This document shows, in pieces, positions 52,209 through 60,736 of a stretch of DNA of 64,000 nucleotides. The notes under the pieces were generated by a model. That model saw only the letters and a program-made list of their open reading frames with translations. It was not told the DNA's origin and searched no databases. Each line of letters opens with the position of its first letter. Positions within the stretch are counted from its first letter, which is position 1. The stretch is from Geodermatophilus sp. DSM 44513 (GTDB taxonomy: Bacteria; Actinomycetota; Actinomycetes; Mycobacteriales; Geodermatophilaceae): NCBI RefSeq assembly GCF_032460525.1, contig NZ_CP135963.1:992001-1056000 (forward strand). Reading direction: 5' to 3'. The position numbers and the translations under genes are program-made.

Positions 52209-53392
52209 TCGGCTTCGACCTCGACGACGAGCACCGCGACCTGCAGGAGCGGGCCCGCCAGGTCGCGGATGCCGTCCGCCCCCTGGCCCGGCGGTGGGAC
52301 GAGGACGAGGTCTTCCCGGAGGCCTCGCTCGACGTCCTGCGGTCGTCGGGCCTGCTGGGACTGACCGTGCCGGTCGAGCACGGCGGCCACGGCAAGGGGG
52401 TGTTCGAGGCCTGCCTGGTGCTGGAGGAGATCGCGGCCGGCTGCATGGCCACGGCGATCGTGGCCCAGATGTTCCTCAACGGCCCGCCCCGGGCGCTGGC
52501 CGTCGTGGGCACCGCCGAGCAGCAGGCCCGGCTGCTGCCCGGCGTCGGCCGGGGCGAGCGGTACTTCGCGATCGCGATGACCGAGCCCGGCGCAGGCTCC
52601 AGTGGCACCGAGCTCGTCACCCGGCTGACCCGCGGCGCGGACGGCGTGCTGCGGCTGACCGGGACCAAGTGCTACATCACGGGGGGAGACCGCGCCGACA
52701 CGCTGCTGGTTTTCTGCCGGGCGGCCGGCTCGTCGGGCGCCCGCGGCATCGGTGCGGTCGTGGTGGAGCGCGGGCAGCCGGGCTTCGACGTCGTCGAGAC
52801 GTCGCCGAAGATGGGCAGCCGCGGCGTCGCCGAGGCCACCCTCCGCTTCGAGGGCGTCGAGATCGACGGCGCCCAGGTCGTGGTCCCACCGGACCCGGAC
52901 TCGACGGCCGGCGCCCGGCTCCTGCTGCGCCAGTTCAACCCCGAGCGGTGCGGCAACGCGGCGATGTGCCTCGGGGTGGCGCGAGCCGCGCTGGAGGACT
53001 CGGTCGCCTACACCGCCCAGCGGGAACAGTTCGGCCGCCCGATCGTCGAGTTCCAGGGCCTGCAGTGGAAGCTCGCCGACATGGCGGTCCGCCTCGAGAC
53101 CGCCCGGCTGGCGCTGTGGCGGGCCGCGGTCTCGACCGAGGACGGTTTCCCGGCGCTGCGGCACACGGCGGTGGCCAAGCTCGTCGCGAACGAGGCGGCG
53201 CAGTTCGTCACGAACGAGGCGATCCAGCTGCACGGCCACCGCGGCTACACCCGGGACGTGCCCGTCGAGCGGTACTTCCGCGACGTCCGCGGCATGGCGC
53301 TGGCCGGCGGCACGTCGGAGGTCCTGCGGAACATCATCGCCGAGCAGGTGACCGGCCGACGGTTCGCGCAGCGCCCGGCAGGCGCGCCGTGA
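52205..53392 (+). CDS. acyl-CoA dehydrogenase of the catabolic module
   Basis: A 395-residue flavoenzyme for alpha,beta-dehydrogenation of an acyl-CoA. The FAD/substrate blocks ITGGDRADTL, MTEPGAGSSG and QREQFGRPI are present. At the usual catalytic Glu position (YEGT in most family members) there is Gly369 (LAGGTSEV). A Glu at 247 (FNPERCGN) is placed where isovaleryl- and long-chain acyl-CoA dehydrogenases keep their base. That pattern suggests a branched or bulky acyl substrate. Coupled by GTGA overlaps on both sides. Confidence 0.85.
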   Translation: MIGFDLDDEHRDLQERARQVADAVRPLARRWDEDEVFPEASLDVLRSSGLLGLTVPVEHGGHGKGVFEACLVLEEIAAGCMATAIVAQMFLNGPPRALAVVGTAEQQARLLPGVGRGERYFAIAMTEPGAGSSGTELVTRLTRGADGVLRLTGTKCYITGGDRADTLLVFCRAAGSSGARGIGAVVVERGQPGFDVVETSPKMGSRGVAEATLRFEGVEIDGAQVVVPPDPDSTAGARLLLRQFNPERCGNAAMCLGVARAALEDSVAYTAQREQFGRPIVEFQGLQWKLADMAVRLETARLALWRAAVSTEDGFPALRHTAVAKLVANEAAQFVTNEAIQLHGHRGYTRDVPVERYFRDVRGMALAGGTSEVLRNIIAEQVTGRRFAQRPAGAP

Positions 53393-54165
53393 CCGGGGTG
53401 CACGGCCGGGTCGGTGACGACGGGGTCGCCGTCGTCACCATCGACCGGCCGCAGGCCCGCAACGCCCTGGACTGGGACGCCTGGGAGTCGCTGGGACGCC
53501 TCGTGGCCGAGCTCGACCGAGACGACGTCCGCGCCGTGGTGCTCACCGGCGGGGACCGGTGGTTCTCCGCCGGCGGCGACGTGACCTCGATGGGATCCCG
53601 GCAGGGGAGCGGGGTGACCGGGCCCGCAGCCCGCGTCCGGCTGGCGCACCGCGTCGTCCGTGCGTTGACGGGGTGCCGTGCGCCGGTGGTAGCCGCGGTG
53701 GAGGGGTTCGCCATTGGCGCCGCCTGGGGGCTGGTGCTCGCCTGCGACCTGGTCGTGGCCAGCCGTGAGGCGTTCTTCCTCGCCCCGTTCGCCCAGCGCG
53801 CCCTCGTCGCCGACGCCGGCCTGGCGTGGTCGCTGTCCCGGCACGTCGGACACCAGCGCGCCGCGGAGCTGCTGCTCGTCGGCGCCCGCCTACCGGCGGT
53901 CCGGGCGCAGGAGCTGGGTCTGGTCAACCGGGTCGTGGAGCCGGGCGAGGCCGGGGAGCAGGCCCTGGAACTGGCCCGCGGGCTCGCCGCCGGGCCGGCG
54001 GATGCGGTTCAGCTGACCAAGGCGCTGCTCTGCCGGGCGCCCCAGCTGTCGCTCGACAGCTTCCTCGACGAGGAGCACGTCCACGTCGCCCTCAACGGTC
54101 ACAGTCCCGACGTCGCCGAGGGACGGCAGACGTTCCTCGACAAGCGACCGCCCCGGTTCCGGTGA
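53389..54165 (+). CDS. crotonase-fold enoyl-CoA isomerase (PaaG-like)
   Basis: A 258-residue enoyl-CoA hydratase/isomerase. The oxyanion-hole regions are FSAGGDVTSMG and GFAIGAAWGLVLACDL. Neither hydratase Glu is present (AAWGL and FAQRAL in place of the Glu-containing segments). The VADAGLAWSL block carries the Asp typical of PaaG-type double-bond isomerases. Isomerisation of an unsaturated acyl-CoA is therefore likelier than hydration, which the MaoC protein can do. GTG start overlapping the dehydrogenase stop. Confidence 0.82.
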   Translation: MTGVHGRVGDDGVAVVTIDRPQARNALDWDAWESLGRLVAELDRDDVRAVVLTGGDRWFSAGGDVTSMGSRQGSGVTGPAARVRLAHRVVRALTGCRAPVVAAVEGFAIGAAWGLVLACDLVVASREAFFLAPFAQRALVADAGLAWSLSRHVGHQRAAELLLVGARLPAVRAQELGLVNRVVEPGEAGEQALELARGLAAGPADAVQLTKALLCRAPQLSLDSFLDEEHVHVALNGHSPDVAEGRQTFLDKRPPRFR

Positions 54166-54193
54166 CGGCGCTGACCGGCAGGAGGTGCACCCG

Positions 54194-55426
54194 ATGACCG
54201 GGTCGGACCCGGCCGTCGGCCGGCCGCTGGCCGATCTGTCCGTCGTGGAGTTCGCGTCGTTCGTCGCGGGGCCGTCCGCGGGGATGGGGCTGGCCCAGCT
54301 CGGCGCGCTGGTCGTCCGCATCGACCCGCTGGGCGGCGGCAACGACCACCTCCGCTGGCCCCTGGCGGCCAACGGCGCGAGCCTCTACTGGGCGTCGTTG
54401 AACAAGGGCAAGCGCTCGGTCGCGGTCGACGTCCGGTCGGCGGCTGGACGGGAACTGGTGGCGGCGCTGGCCACCGCGGGCAGCGGGATCTTCCTCGACA
54501 ACGCCGTGGGCCGGTCGTGGTTGTCCTATGAGGTGCTCTCGGCCCGGCGCGCCGACTTGGTCCACGTCCGCGTGCAGGGCCACCGGGACGGGCGGCCGGC
54601 CGTCGACTACACGGTGAACGCCGAGGTCGGCGTGCCCCACCTCACCGGGCCGGAGTCCATGGAGGCGCCGGTCAACCACGTGCTGCCCGCGTGGGACCTG
54701 CTCACCGGCGCCACCGCGGCGGTGGGGCTCCTGTCGGCGGTCCACGAGCGGTCGGTCACCGGCCGCGGTGCCCACCTGCAGATCGCGCTGGCCGACGTGG
54801 CGACGGCCGGGGTCGCCAACCTGGGGTGGCTGGCGGACGCCGAGCTGACCGGCCGGGACCGGCCGCGGCTCGGCAACCACGTCCACGGCAGCTTCGGCAC
54901 CGATTTCACGACGGCCGACGGTCAGCGTGTGATGGTGGTGGCGCTCACCGAGAAGCAGTGGCACGCGCTGTGCCGGGTGACCTCCACCGAGGAGGTGTTC
55001 CGGGCGCTGGCGGTCGCGCTGGACGCCGACCTCGACAGCGAGTCCGAGCGGTACCGGCTGCGCGAGACGATCGCCGCGGTGCTGCGTCCGTGGTTCGCCA
55101 CCCGGACGCTCGCCGAGCTGGCCGGCCGGCTCGACGTCGCCCGGGTGCTGTGGAGTCCCTACCGCACCCTCCGCCAGGCCGCCGCCAAGTACGCCTCGGA
55201 CGAGGACCCGGTCGTGCGGCACGTCGACCAGCCCGGCATCGGCCGGATGCTGGCTGCCGGCTCGCCGCTGCGCTGGCCGGAGGGCAGCCTGCCGCCGCAG
55301 GCCGCTCCCCGCCTCGGGGCCGACACGGCGGAGGTGCTGTCCTCGCTCCTCGGGTTGACCGACGCCGAGCTCGGCCGACTGCTCGACGACGACGTCATCC
55401 GTCTCGCGGACCGGGGGACCGGGTGA
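54194..55426 (+). CDS. CaiB/BaiF (family III) CoA-transferase
   Basis: A 410-residue CoA-transferase. It opens with LADLSVVEFASFVAGPSAGMGLAQLGA, holds the catalytic Asp D138 (AVDYTVNAEVG) and the TGRGAHLQIALADVA block. It could move CoA from a pathway product to the incoming acid, saving ATP against the ligase. The ATG at 54194 lies six bases after AGGAGGTG. A GTG nine bases earlier overlaps that site and is unlikely. Last intact gene of the plus operon. Confidence 0.85.
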   Translation: MTGSDPAVGRPLADLSVVEFASFVAGPSAGMGLAQLGALVVRIDPLGGGNDHLRWPLAANGASLYWASLNKGKRSVAVDVRSAAGRELVAALATAGSGIFLDNAVGRSWLSYEVLSARRADLVHVRVQGHRDGRPAVDYTVNAEVGVPHLTGPESMEAPVNHVLPAWDLLTGATAAVGLLSAVHERSVTGRGAHLQIALADVATAGVANLGWLADAELTGRDRPRLGNHVHGSFGTDFTTADGQRVMVVALTEKQWHALCRVTSTEEVFRALAVALDADLDSESERYRLRETIAAVLRPWFATRTLAELAGRLDVARVLWSPYRTLRQAAAKYASDEDPVVRHVDQPGIGRMLAAGSPLRWPEGSLPPQAAPRLGADTAEVLSSLLGLTDAELGRLLDDDVIRLADRGTG

Positions 55427-55478
55427 CCGACGAGAACCGGTCGGCGTCCGTGCCCGGCAGGCGCGAGGAGGAGCAGAC

Positions 55479-55560
55479 GTGCGCGAGGCCATGGACACCA
55501 CCTCGCTGCGGCTGTCCCCGGATCAGAACGAGGCGGCGCACGCAGGACTCCGGCTCGCGC
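55479..55560 (+). pseudogene. possible broken start of an acyl-CoA dehydrogenase
   Basis: Behind GAGGAGGAG, a GTG opens VREAMDTTSLRLSPDQNEAA, which resembles acyl-CoA dehydrogenase N-termini (LSPEQxxL). Then the sequence runs into low-complexity coding with a hairpin and reaches the next gene without a domain. It probably marks a truncated last gene of the module. The similarity is short, so this is tentative. Confidence 0.3.
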
Positions 55561-55579
55561 CCTCCCGCCGGGCGGGAGG
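55561..55579 (+). terminator. hairpin ending the catabolic operon
   Basis: CCTCCCGCC and GGCGGGAGG are perfectly complementary around one central G, giving in practice a 7-bp stem with a 5-base loop. Confidence 0.55.
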
Positions 55580-55668
55580 CGAGACCCGGACCTGCGCGGC
55601 CGGAGGATCCGGCCGGTGGCCCATACTCGCCGGTAACCCCGGACACCGGAGTCCCCGAGGAGCGTGCG

Positions 55669-56868
55669 ATGACCCGCCTGGCGCAGACCGCCGACCTGAC
55701 CGACGTCCAGCAGGAGATCCTCGCGACGGTCAGGACCTTCGTCGACAAGGAGATCATCCCGCACGCCCAGGAGTTGGAGCACGCCGACGCGTACCCGACC
55801 GACATCGTCGAGGGCCTCAAGGACCTGGGCATCTTCGGGTTGACGATCCCCGAGGAGCACGGCGGCCTGGGCGAGTCGCTGCTGACCTACGCGCTGGTGG
55901 TCGAGGAGATCGCCCGGGGCTGGATGAGCGTGTCGGGGGTGATCAACACCCACTTCATCGTGGCCTACATGGTCATGCAGCACGGCACGCCGGAGCAGAA
56001 GGAGCGGCTGCTGCCGCGGATGGCCGCCGGCGAGCTGCGCGGGGCGTTCTCCATGTCCGAGCCGGGGCTGGGCTCCGACGTCGCCGGCATCCGCACCAGG
56101 GCGGTGCCGCAGGACGACGGCGGGTACGTCGTCGACGGGCAGAAGATGTGGCTGACCAACGGGGCGAGCTCCACGCTGGTCGCCGCGCTGGTGCGCACCG
56201 ACCTGGGGGCGCCCAAGGCCCACCAGAACCTGACCACCTTCCTGGTGGAGAAGCCGGCCGGCTTCGGCGAGGTCGTCCCGGGCCTCACCATCCCCGGCAA
56301 GATCGACAAGATGGGCTACAAGGGCGTGGACACCACCGAGCTGGTGTTCGACGGCTACCGGGCCTCCGCCGACGACGTGCTGGGTGGGACGCCGGGCCGC
56401 GGGTTCGCGCAGATGATGGACGGCGTCGAGGTCGGGCGGGTGAACGTCGCCGCCCGGGCGTGCGGCATCTCCATCCGCGCCTTCGAGCTGGCCATCGCCT
56501 ACGCCCAGCAGCGGGAGACCTTCGGCAAGCCGATCGCCGAGCACCAGGCGATCGCCTTCCAGCTGGCGGAGATGGCGACCAAGGTCGAGGCCGCGCACGC
56601 GATGATGGTCAAGGCCGCGCGGCTCAAGGACGCCGGTGCGCGCAACGACGTCGAGGCCGGCATGGCCAAGCTGCTGGCCAGTGAGTACTGCGCGGAGGTG
56701 ACCACCGCCTCCTTCCGGATCCACGGCGGCTATGGGTACTCCAAGGAGTACGAGATCGAGCGGCTGATGCGCGAGGCACCGTTCCTGCTCATCGGCGAGG
56801 GCACCAGCGAGATCCAGAAGACGATCATCAGCCGCGGGCTGCTCAAGGAGTACGCCCTCAAGCGCTGA
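55669..56868 (+). CDS. acyl-CoA dehydrogenase
   Basis: A 399-residue flavin dehydrogenase outside the catabolic operon, with its own GAGGAG site and a CATACT -10-like element at 55622. All catalytic features are conventional: MSEPGLGSDVAG, WLTNGASS, QRETFGKPI, and the base E377 in IGEGTSEIQ. The sequence is well conserved and resembles dehydrogenases linked with the ethylmalonyl-CoA route (methylsuccinyl-CoA dehydrogenase type). With the CitE-like lyase 19 kb upstream it might complete such a route, but that is inference. A family B palindrome follows it. Confidence 0.85.
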   Translation: MTRLAQTADLTDVQQEILATVRTFVDKEIIPHAQELEHADAYPTDIVEGLKDLGIFGLTIPEEHGGLGESLLTYALVVEEIARGWMSVSGVINTHFIVAYMVMQHGTPEQKERLLPRMAAGELRGAFSMSEPGLGSDVAGIRTRAVPQDDGGYVVDGQKMWLTNGASSTLVAALVRTDLGAPKAHQNLTTFLVEKPAGFGEVVPGLTIPGKIDKMGYKGVDTTELVFDGYRASADDVLGGTPGRGFAQMMDGVEVGRVNVAARACGISIRAFELAIAYAQQRETFGKPIAEHQAIAFQLAEMATKVEAAHAMMVKAARLKDAGARNDVEAGMAKLLASEYCAEVTTASFRIHGGYGYSKEYEIERLMREAPFLLIGEGTSEIQKTIISRGLLKEYALKR

Positions 56869-56885
56869 GGGTGCGGGTGCACGGT

Positions 56886-56923
56886 GCTCGTGCGCTGCCC
56901 ACCGTGGTGGGCAGAGCACGAGC
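56886..56923. repeat. family B palindrome, copy 2
   Basis: GCTCGTGCGCTGCCCACC and GGTGGGCAGAGCACGAGC, 17 of 18 bp complementary, two-base loop. It stands between two convergent genes, where it can act as a terminator. Same sequence as the dapD-dapE copy apart from the loop and one base. Confidence 0.75.
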
Positions 56924-56938
56924 GCGCGGGCAGCGGCC

Positions 56939-57649
56939 TCAGCCGGCGCTGTCGGCGGGCTCCTCGAAGGTCACCTCGACCTGCTGCACGCCGAGGGACC
57001 GCGCCAGGCCGGTGAGCATCCCCCGGGTGTTGTCCTCGGCCCGCTGCCGCAGGTCACTCGCGGCGGCCGCGGCGGCCAGCTGGTCCTCGGCCAGCGCGTA
57101 GAGCTCGCCGTCGTCGACCGGGTTGTCCCCCAGGGCGTCACCGACCCGCTCCACCAGCCCGCGGTCACGGTCCAGCACCCGGCTCTCGGCCGGGTCGATG
57201 CGCGGCTCGTCCACCCGCGGGGCGGGCAGCTCGAAGGTGGCCGACGTCCCGTCGGGGGAGAGGGTCACCCGGCCGGCGTCCAGCTCGGAGAGGTCGACGT
57301 AGGCGTCGGCGGTGCCGGTGGCCAGGAAGCTCACCCGCTCACCGCTGAGCAGCGACGGCACGTACCGGGTGTCGACCTCGCGCTCGACGACGACCTGGAA
57401 GGTGCCGGTGGCCGCGTGGTACTCCGCGAGGTCCTCCAGGGCCAGGAGCAGCGGCGGGGTGCTGTCGACGACGACGTCCTGCCCCGGCGGCTCGGGCACC
57501 CACCCGGCCACCCGGTCGGCCACCTGGAACCCGGCCGGCACCAGCACGGCCAGACTGATGCCCGCCGCGAGCAGCCGGCGGCGGACGCGCCGCCGGCGGC
57601 GCGGGGCGGGGTCTCCGAGGACGGGGTGCGGCGGCAGCAGCGTGGGCAT
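56939..57649 (-). CDS. DUF4230 membrane-anchored protein
   Basis: A 236-residue protein with an Arg-rich cytoplasmic start, one membrane helix (about 27-47) and an extracytoplasmic DUF4230 domain. Blocks are EDLAEYHAATGTFQVVVE at about 72-89, VSFLATGTADAYVDLSELD, VTLSPDGTSATFELPAP, and a long C-terminal helix. The role is unknown; the family is widespread in actinomycetes and firmicutes as a surface-exposed protein. ATG start. Convergent with the acyl-CoA dehydrogenase. Confidence 0.82.
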   Translation of the reverse strand: MPTLLPPHPVLGDPAPRRRRRVRRRLLAAGISLAVLVPAGFQVADRVAGWVPEPPGQDVVVDSTPPLLLALEDLAEYHAATGTFQVVVEREVDTRYVPSLLSGERVSFLATGTADAYVDLSELDAGRVTLSPDGTSATFELPAPRVDEPRIDPAESRVLDRDRGLVERVGDALGDNPVDDGELYALAEDQLAAAAAASDLRQRAEDNTRGMLTGLARSLGVQQVEVTFEEPADSAG

Positions 57650-57762
57650 GCGCGGCCTCTCAGGGCTCGGGGTCGGCGTGCGGTGCTCCCGGTGTACAGC
57701 GACCGGCGGTCCCGCGCCATTCCCGGGAGGCGGCGCGACGGCGCGTCGGCGAGGCTCGGGGG

Positions 57763-58701
57763 GTGCGAGCCGTCGGGGTGACCGCGTTCGGGGGGCCGGA
57801 GGCCCTGCACGTCGTCGACGTCCCGCCCGAGCCGCTGGGCCCGGGCCAGGTGCGCGTGCGGGTCACCGCGGCCGCGGTGAGCCCCACCGACACCCACCTG
57901 CGCGAGGGCGCCTACACCGGGCGCGACCCGGTGCAGCAGTTCCCCTACGTGCCCGGGATGGACGCCGCCGGGGTGCTCGCCGAGGTCGGCCCGGACACCG
58001 ACACCGACCTGCGGGTGGGCGACCGGGTCATGGCGATCGTGGTGCCCTCCGGCGCGCACGGCGCCTACCGGGAGGACCTGGTGCTGCCGGTCGGGTCGGT
58101 GGTCCGGTCCCCGCAGGGCAGCACGGACGCCGAGGCCGCGACCCTGCCGATGAACGGGCTCACCGCGCGCCTGGCGCTGGACCTGATGGGCCTGCGGGCG
58201 GGCCAGGTGCTGGCGGTGACCGGCGCAGCCGGGGCGTTCGGCGGCTACGCCGTCCAGCTGGGGCGGGCCGACGGGCTGACCGTGGTCGCCGACGCGTCGG
58301 AGGCCGACGAGCAGCTGGTGCGCGACCTGGGCGCCCACGTCGTCGTCCGGCGGGGGGACGACGTCGCCGCGCGGATCCGGGAGGCGTTCCCCGACGGCGC
58401 CGACGGGCTGGCCGACGGCGCGGTGCAGGACGCGCTGGTGCTCCCCGCCGTGCGGGACGGCGGGGCGGTGGCCACCGTGCGCGGCTACCGGGGCGACGGG
58501 TCGGGCCGGGTCGCGGTGCACCCCACGCTGGTGCGGCGGGTCGCGCAGGACCGGGCGGCGCTCGACCGGCTGCGCGAGCAGGCCGAGCAGGGCGTGCTCA
58601 CCCTCCGGGTCGCCCGGACGCTGCCCGCCGAGGACGCCGCCGAGGCGCACCGGCTGCTCGCCCGCGGCGGCGTCCGCGGGCGGCTGGTGCTCACCTTCTG
58701 A
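57763..58701 (+). CDS. NADP-dependent quinone oxidoreductase-like MDR protein
   Basis: A 312-residue zinc-free medium-chain reductase: [16 protein letters not shown] start, [13 protein letters not shown] at about 39-51, [14 protein letters not shown], and nucleotide-binding [14 protein letters not shown] at about 149-162. No zinc cysteines. Reduces quinones or activated double bonds in related proteins. GTG start with GAGGCT six bases before it, a leaderless-like layout. A small GC hairpin (GCGGGG/CCCCGC near 58706-58721) follows, before the EthD gene. Confidence 0.82.
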   Translation: MRAVGVTAFGGPEALHVVDVPPEPLGPGQVRVRVTAAAVSPTDTHLREGAYTGRDPVQQFPYVPGMDAAGVLAEVGPDTDTDLRVGDRVMAIVVPSGAHGAYREDLVLPVGSVVRSPQGSTDAEAATLPMNGLTARLALDLMGLRAGQVLAVTGAAGAFGGYAVQLGRADGLTVVADASEADEQLVRDLGAHVVVRRGDDVAARIREAFPDGADGLADGAVQDALVLPAVRDGGAVATVRGYRGDGSGRVAVHPTLVRRVAQDRAALDRLREQAEQGVLTLRVARTLPAEDAAEAHRLLARGGVRGRLVLTF

Positions 58702-58783
58702 GGTCGCGGGGGCGGCCCCGCACCTGCCAGGGTGGGGGTGTCCCGGGCAGCACGGCCCGGCCCGGCGTGCGGAGGTCCAGCAG

Positions 58784-59104
58784 ATGGTGCACAGGCTCGT
58801 CGTCAGCTACGGGCAGCCCGACGACCCGGCTGCGTTCGACGCGTACTACCGCGACACGCACACGCCGCTGGCCATGCGGATGCCCGGCCTGGTCCGGTAC
58901 ACCGTCGGCTCCCCGCAGGCGCTGGACCCCGCCCAGGCCACGCCGTACCTGGTGGCCGAGCTCGACTTCGACTCCGAGCAGGCGATGGGCGCGGCGTTCG
59001 GGTCCGCGGAGGGGAAGGCCGCGGCCGGTGACGTCGCCAACTTCGCCACCGGCGGCGCGACCATGACGCACTTCGAGGTGACCGAGGTCCCGGTCTCCCG
59101 GTGA
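58784..59104 (+). CDS. EthD family protein
   Basis: A 106-residue dimeric alpha-beta barrel protein of the EthD family (LVVSYGQPDDPAAFDAYYRD, then HTPLAMRMPGL). EthD is needed for ether degradation by a P450 in Rhodococcus, but most homologues have no known function and may be small reductases or monooxygenase helpers. GGAGGT lies before the ATG. The stop overlaps the ThDP-enzyme start as GTGA, so the two act together. Confidence 0.8.
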   Translation: MVHRLVVSYGQPDDPAAFDAYYRDTHTPLAMRMPGLVRYTVGSPQALDPAQATPYLVAELDFDSEQAMGAAFGSAEGKAAAGDVANFATGGATMTHFEVTEVPVSR

Positions 59105-60645
59105 ACGGCGCCCAGGCACTCATCCGGACCCTCGTCGGCGCGGGCGTCGACGTCTGCTTCGCCAACCCCGGCACCTCGGAGATGCACTTCGTCGCCGCGC
59201 TGGACGACGTCCCCGAGATGCGCGGCGTCCTCACCCTGTTCGAGGGCGTGGCCACCGGCGCCGCCGACGGGTACGCCCGGATGGCCGGGCGGCCCGCGGC
59301 CACCCTGCTGCACCTGGGCCCGGGGATGGCCAACGGCCTGGCCAACCTGCACAACGCCCGCCGGGGCCGGGCGCCCCTGGTCAACGTGGTCGGCGACCAC
59401 GCCCGCTCGCACAAGCGGCTGGACGCCCCGCTGGAGTCCGACCTCGACGGCATCGCCGGTGCGGTGTCGGGCTGGCTGCGCCGCTCGCTGACCCCCGAGG
59501 ACGTCGCCGCCGACGCCGCGGAGGCGGTCGCTGCGTCCGCGCGGCGCGGCATCGCCACGCTGGTGCTGCCCGCCGACGTCTCCTGGTCCGACGGCGCCGC
59601 GCCGGCCGACCCCACGCCGGTGCGCCCCGCACCGCAGGTGGCGCCGTCGGTGGTCGACGACGTGGCCGCCGTCCTGGGCTCCGGCGAGCCCGTGGTGCTG
59701 TTCCTCGGCGGGGACGCCGTCGGCAGCGAGGACGCGCTGCTGGCCGCCGGCCGGGTCGCCGCGGCCACCGGCACCCGCCTGATGGCCGAGACCTTCTCCG
59801 CCCGGACGGTGCGCGGCGCCGGACTGCCCGACCTGCCCAAGCTGCCCTACCCGCCGGAGATGGCGATCGCCGCGCTGGCCGGCACCCGCCACCTGGTGCT
59901 GGCGGGGGCCACCTCGCCGGTGCACTTCTTCGGCTACCCCGGCGTGCCCGGCACCCCGGTGCCGGAGGACTGCACGGTGCACGTGCTGGCCGCCCCCGGG
60001 GAGGACGCCGCCACCGCGGTGCGGGCACTGGCCGAGGCCGCCGCGCCGGACGCCGAGCCGGAGCTGCTGGAGGCGTCCCGGCCCGAGCTGCCGACCGGCG
60101 AGCTGACCCCGCGGGCGGTGTCGGCCGTGGTCGGCGCCCTGCTGCCCGAGCGGGCCGTCGTCATCGACGAGGCGCTGACCTCCGGCGTGGGCCTGGCCGA
60201 GCTGACCTCCGGGGCGCCGCGGCACGACTGGCTGTCGCTGACCGGCGGGGCGATCGGCGACGGGCTGCCCATGGCCGTCGGCGCCGCGGTGGCCTGCCCG
60301 GACCGGCCGGTGCTCGCCCTGCAGGCCGACGGCAGCGCGATGTACACCCTCCAGGCGCTGTGGACGATGGCCCGCGAACAGCTCGACGTCACCGTGCTGC
60401 TGTACGACAACGGCTCCTACGCGATCCTGCAGCACGAGCTGTCCCGGGTGGGCGCGGCCGAGGACGGCAAGCGCGCCGGCGAGCTGCTGCACCTGGGCAC
60501 CCCGTCGCTGGACTTCGTCGCGCTGGCCACCGGGATGGGCGTGCCGGCGACCCGCGCCACGACCGCCGGGGAGCTGGCCGACCAGCTGCGCGAGGCGCTG
60601 GCCGCGCCCGGCCCGCACCTGGTCCAGGCGGTCCTGCGCGGCTGA
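59101..60645 (+). CDS. thiamine diphosphate-dependent enzyme (acetolactate synthase/benzoylformate decarboxylase-like)
   Basis: A 514-residue ThDP enzyme. The catalytic Glu E48 is in LFEGVATGAADGYAR, the ThDP-pyrophosphate motif is ADGSAMYTLQALWTM ending in YDN (about 410-440), and there are three domains. No regulatory small-subunit gene is near, and the length is below catabolic or anabolic ALS (about 560-590). A decarboxylase or a 2-hydroxyacyl lyase acting on an aromatic or short oxo acid is therefore possible. Coupled to the EthD gene. Confidence 0.82.
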   Translation: MNGAQALIRTLVGAGVDVCFANPGTSEMHFVAALDDVPEMRGVLTLFEGVATGAADGYARMAGRPAATLLHLGPGMANGLANLHNARRGRAPLVNVVGDHARSHKRLDAPLESDLDGIAGAVSGWLRRSLTPEDVAADAAEAVAASARRGIATLVLPADVSWSDGAAPADPTPVRPAPQVAPSVVDDVAAVLGSGEPVVLFLGGDAVGSEDALLAAGRVAAATGTRLMAETFSARTVRGAGLPDLPKLPYPPEMAIAALAGTRHLVLAGATSPVHFFGYPGVPGTPVPEDCTVHVLAAPGEDAATAVRALAEAAAPDAEPELLEASRPELPTGELTPRAVSAVVGALLPERAVVIDEALTSGVGLAELTSGAPRHDWLSLTGGAIGDGLPMAVGAAVACPDRPVLALQADGSAMYTLQALWTMAREQLDVTVLLYDNGSYAILQHELSRVGAAEDGKRAGELLHLGTPSLDFVALATGMGVPATRATTAGELADQLREALAAPGPHLVQAVLRG

Positions 60646-60702
60646 CCCGGGGCGGCGCGGGGTCGTCGTCCCGGGGTCGCCCGGCGTTCACCGGGGGACC
60701 GG

Positions 60703-60717
60703 CCGGACGTCGTCCGG
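60703..60717. promoter_or_regulatory. palindrome and GTTCACC box before phoD
   Basis: CCGGACG-T-CGTCCGG dyad 20 bases before the ATG. A GTTCACC heptamer at 60686-60692 matches one half of an actinomycete PHO box. A second in-register heptamer is not seen, so PhoP control is only suggested. Confidence 0.3.
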
Positions 60718-60736
60718 ACCCGTCACCGTCTCCGCC

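Noticed and set aside
60686..60692. PHO box before phoD
   Set aside because: Only one GTTCACC half is clear. The second direct repeat at 11-bp spacing is not present, so it is listed only as a weak hint.
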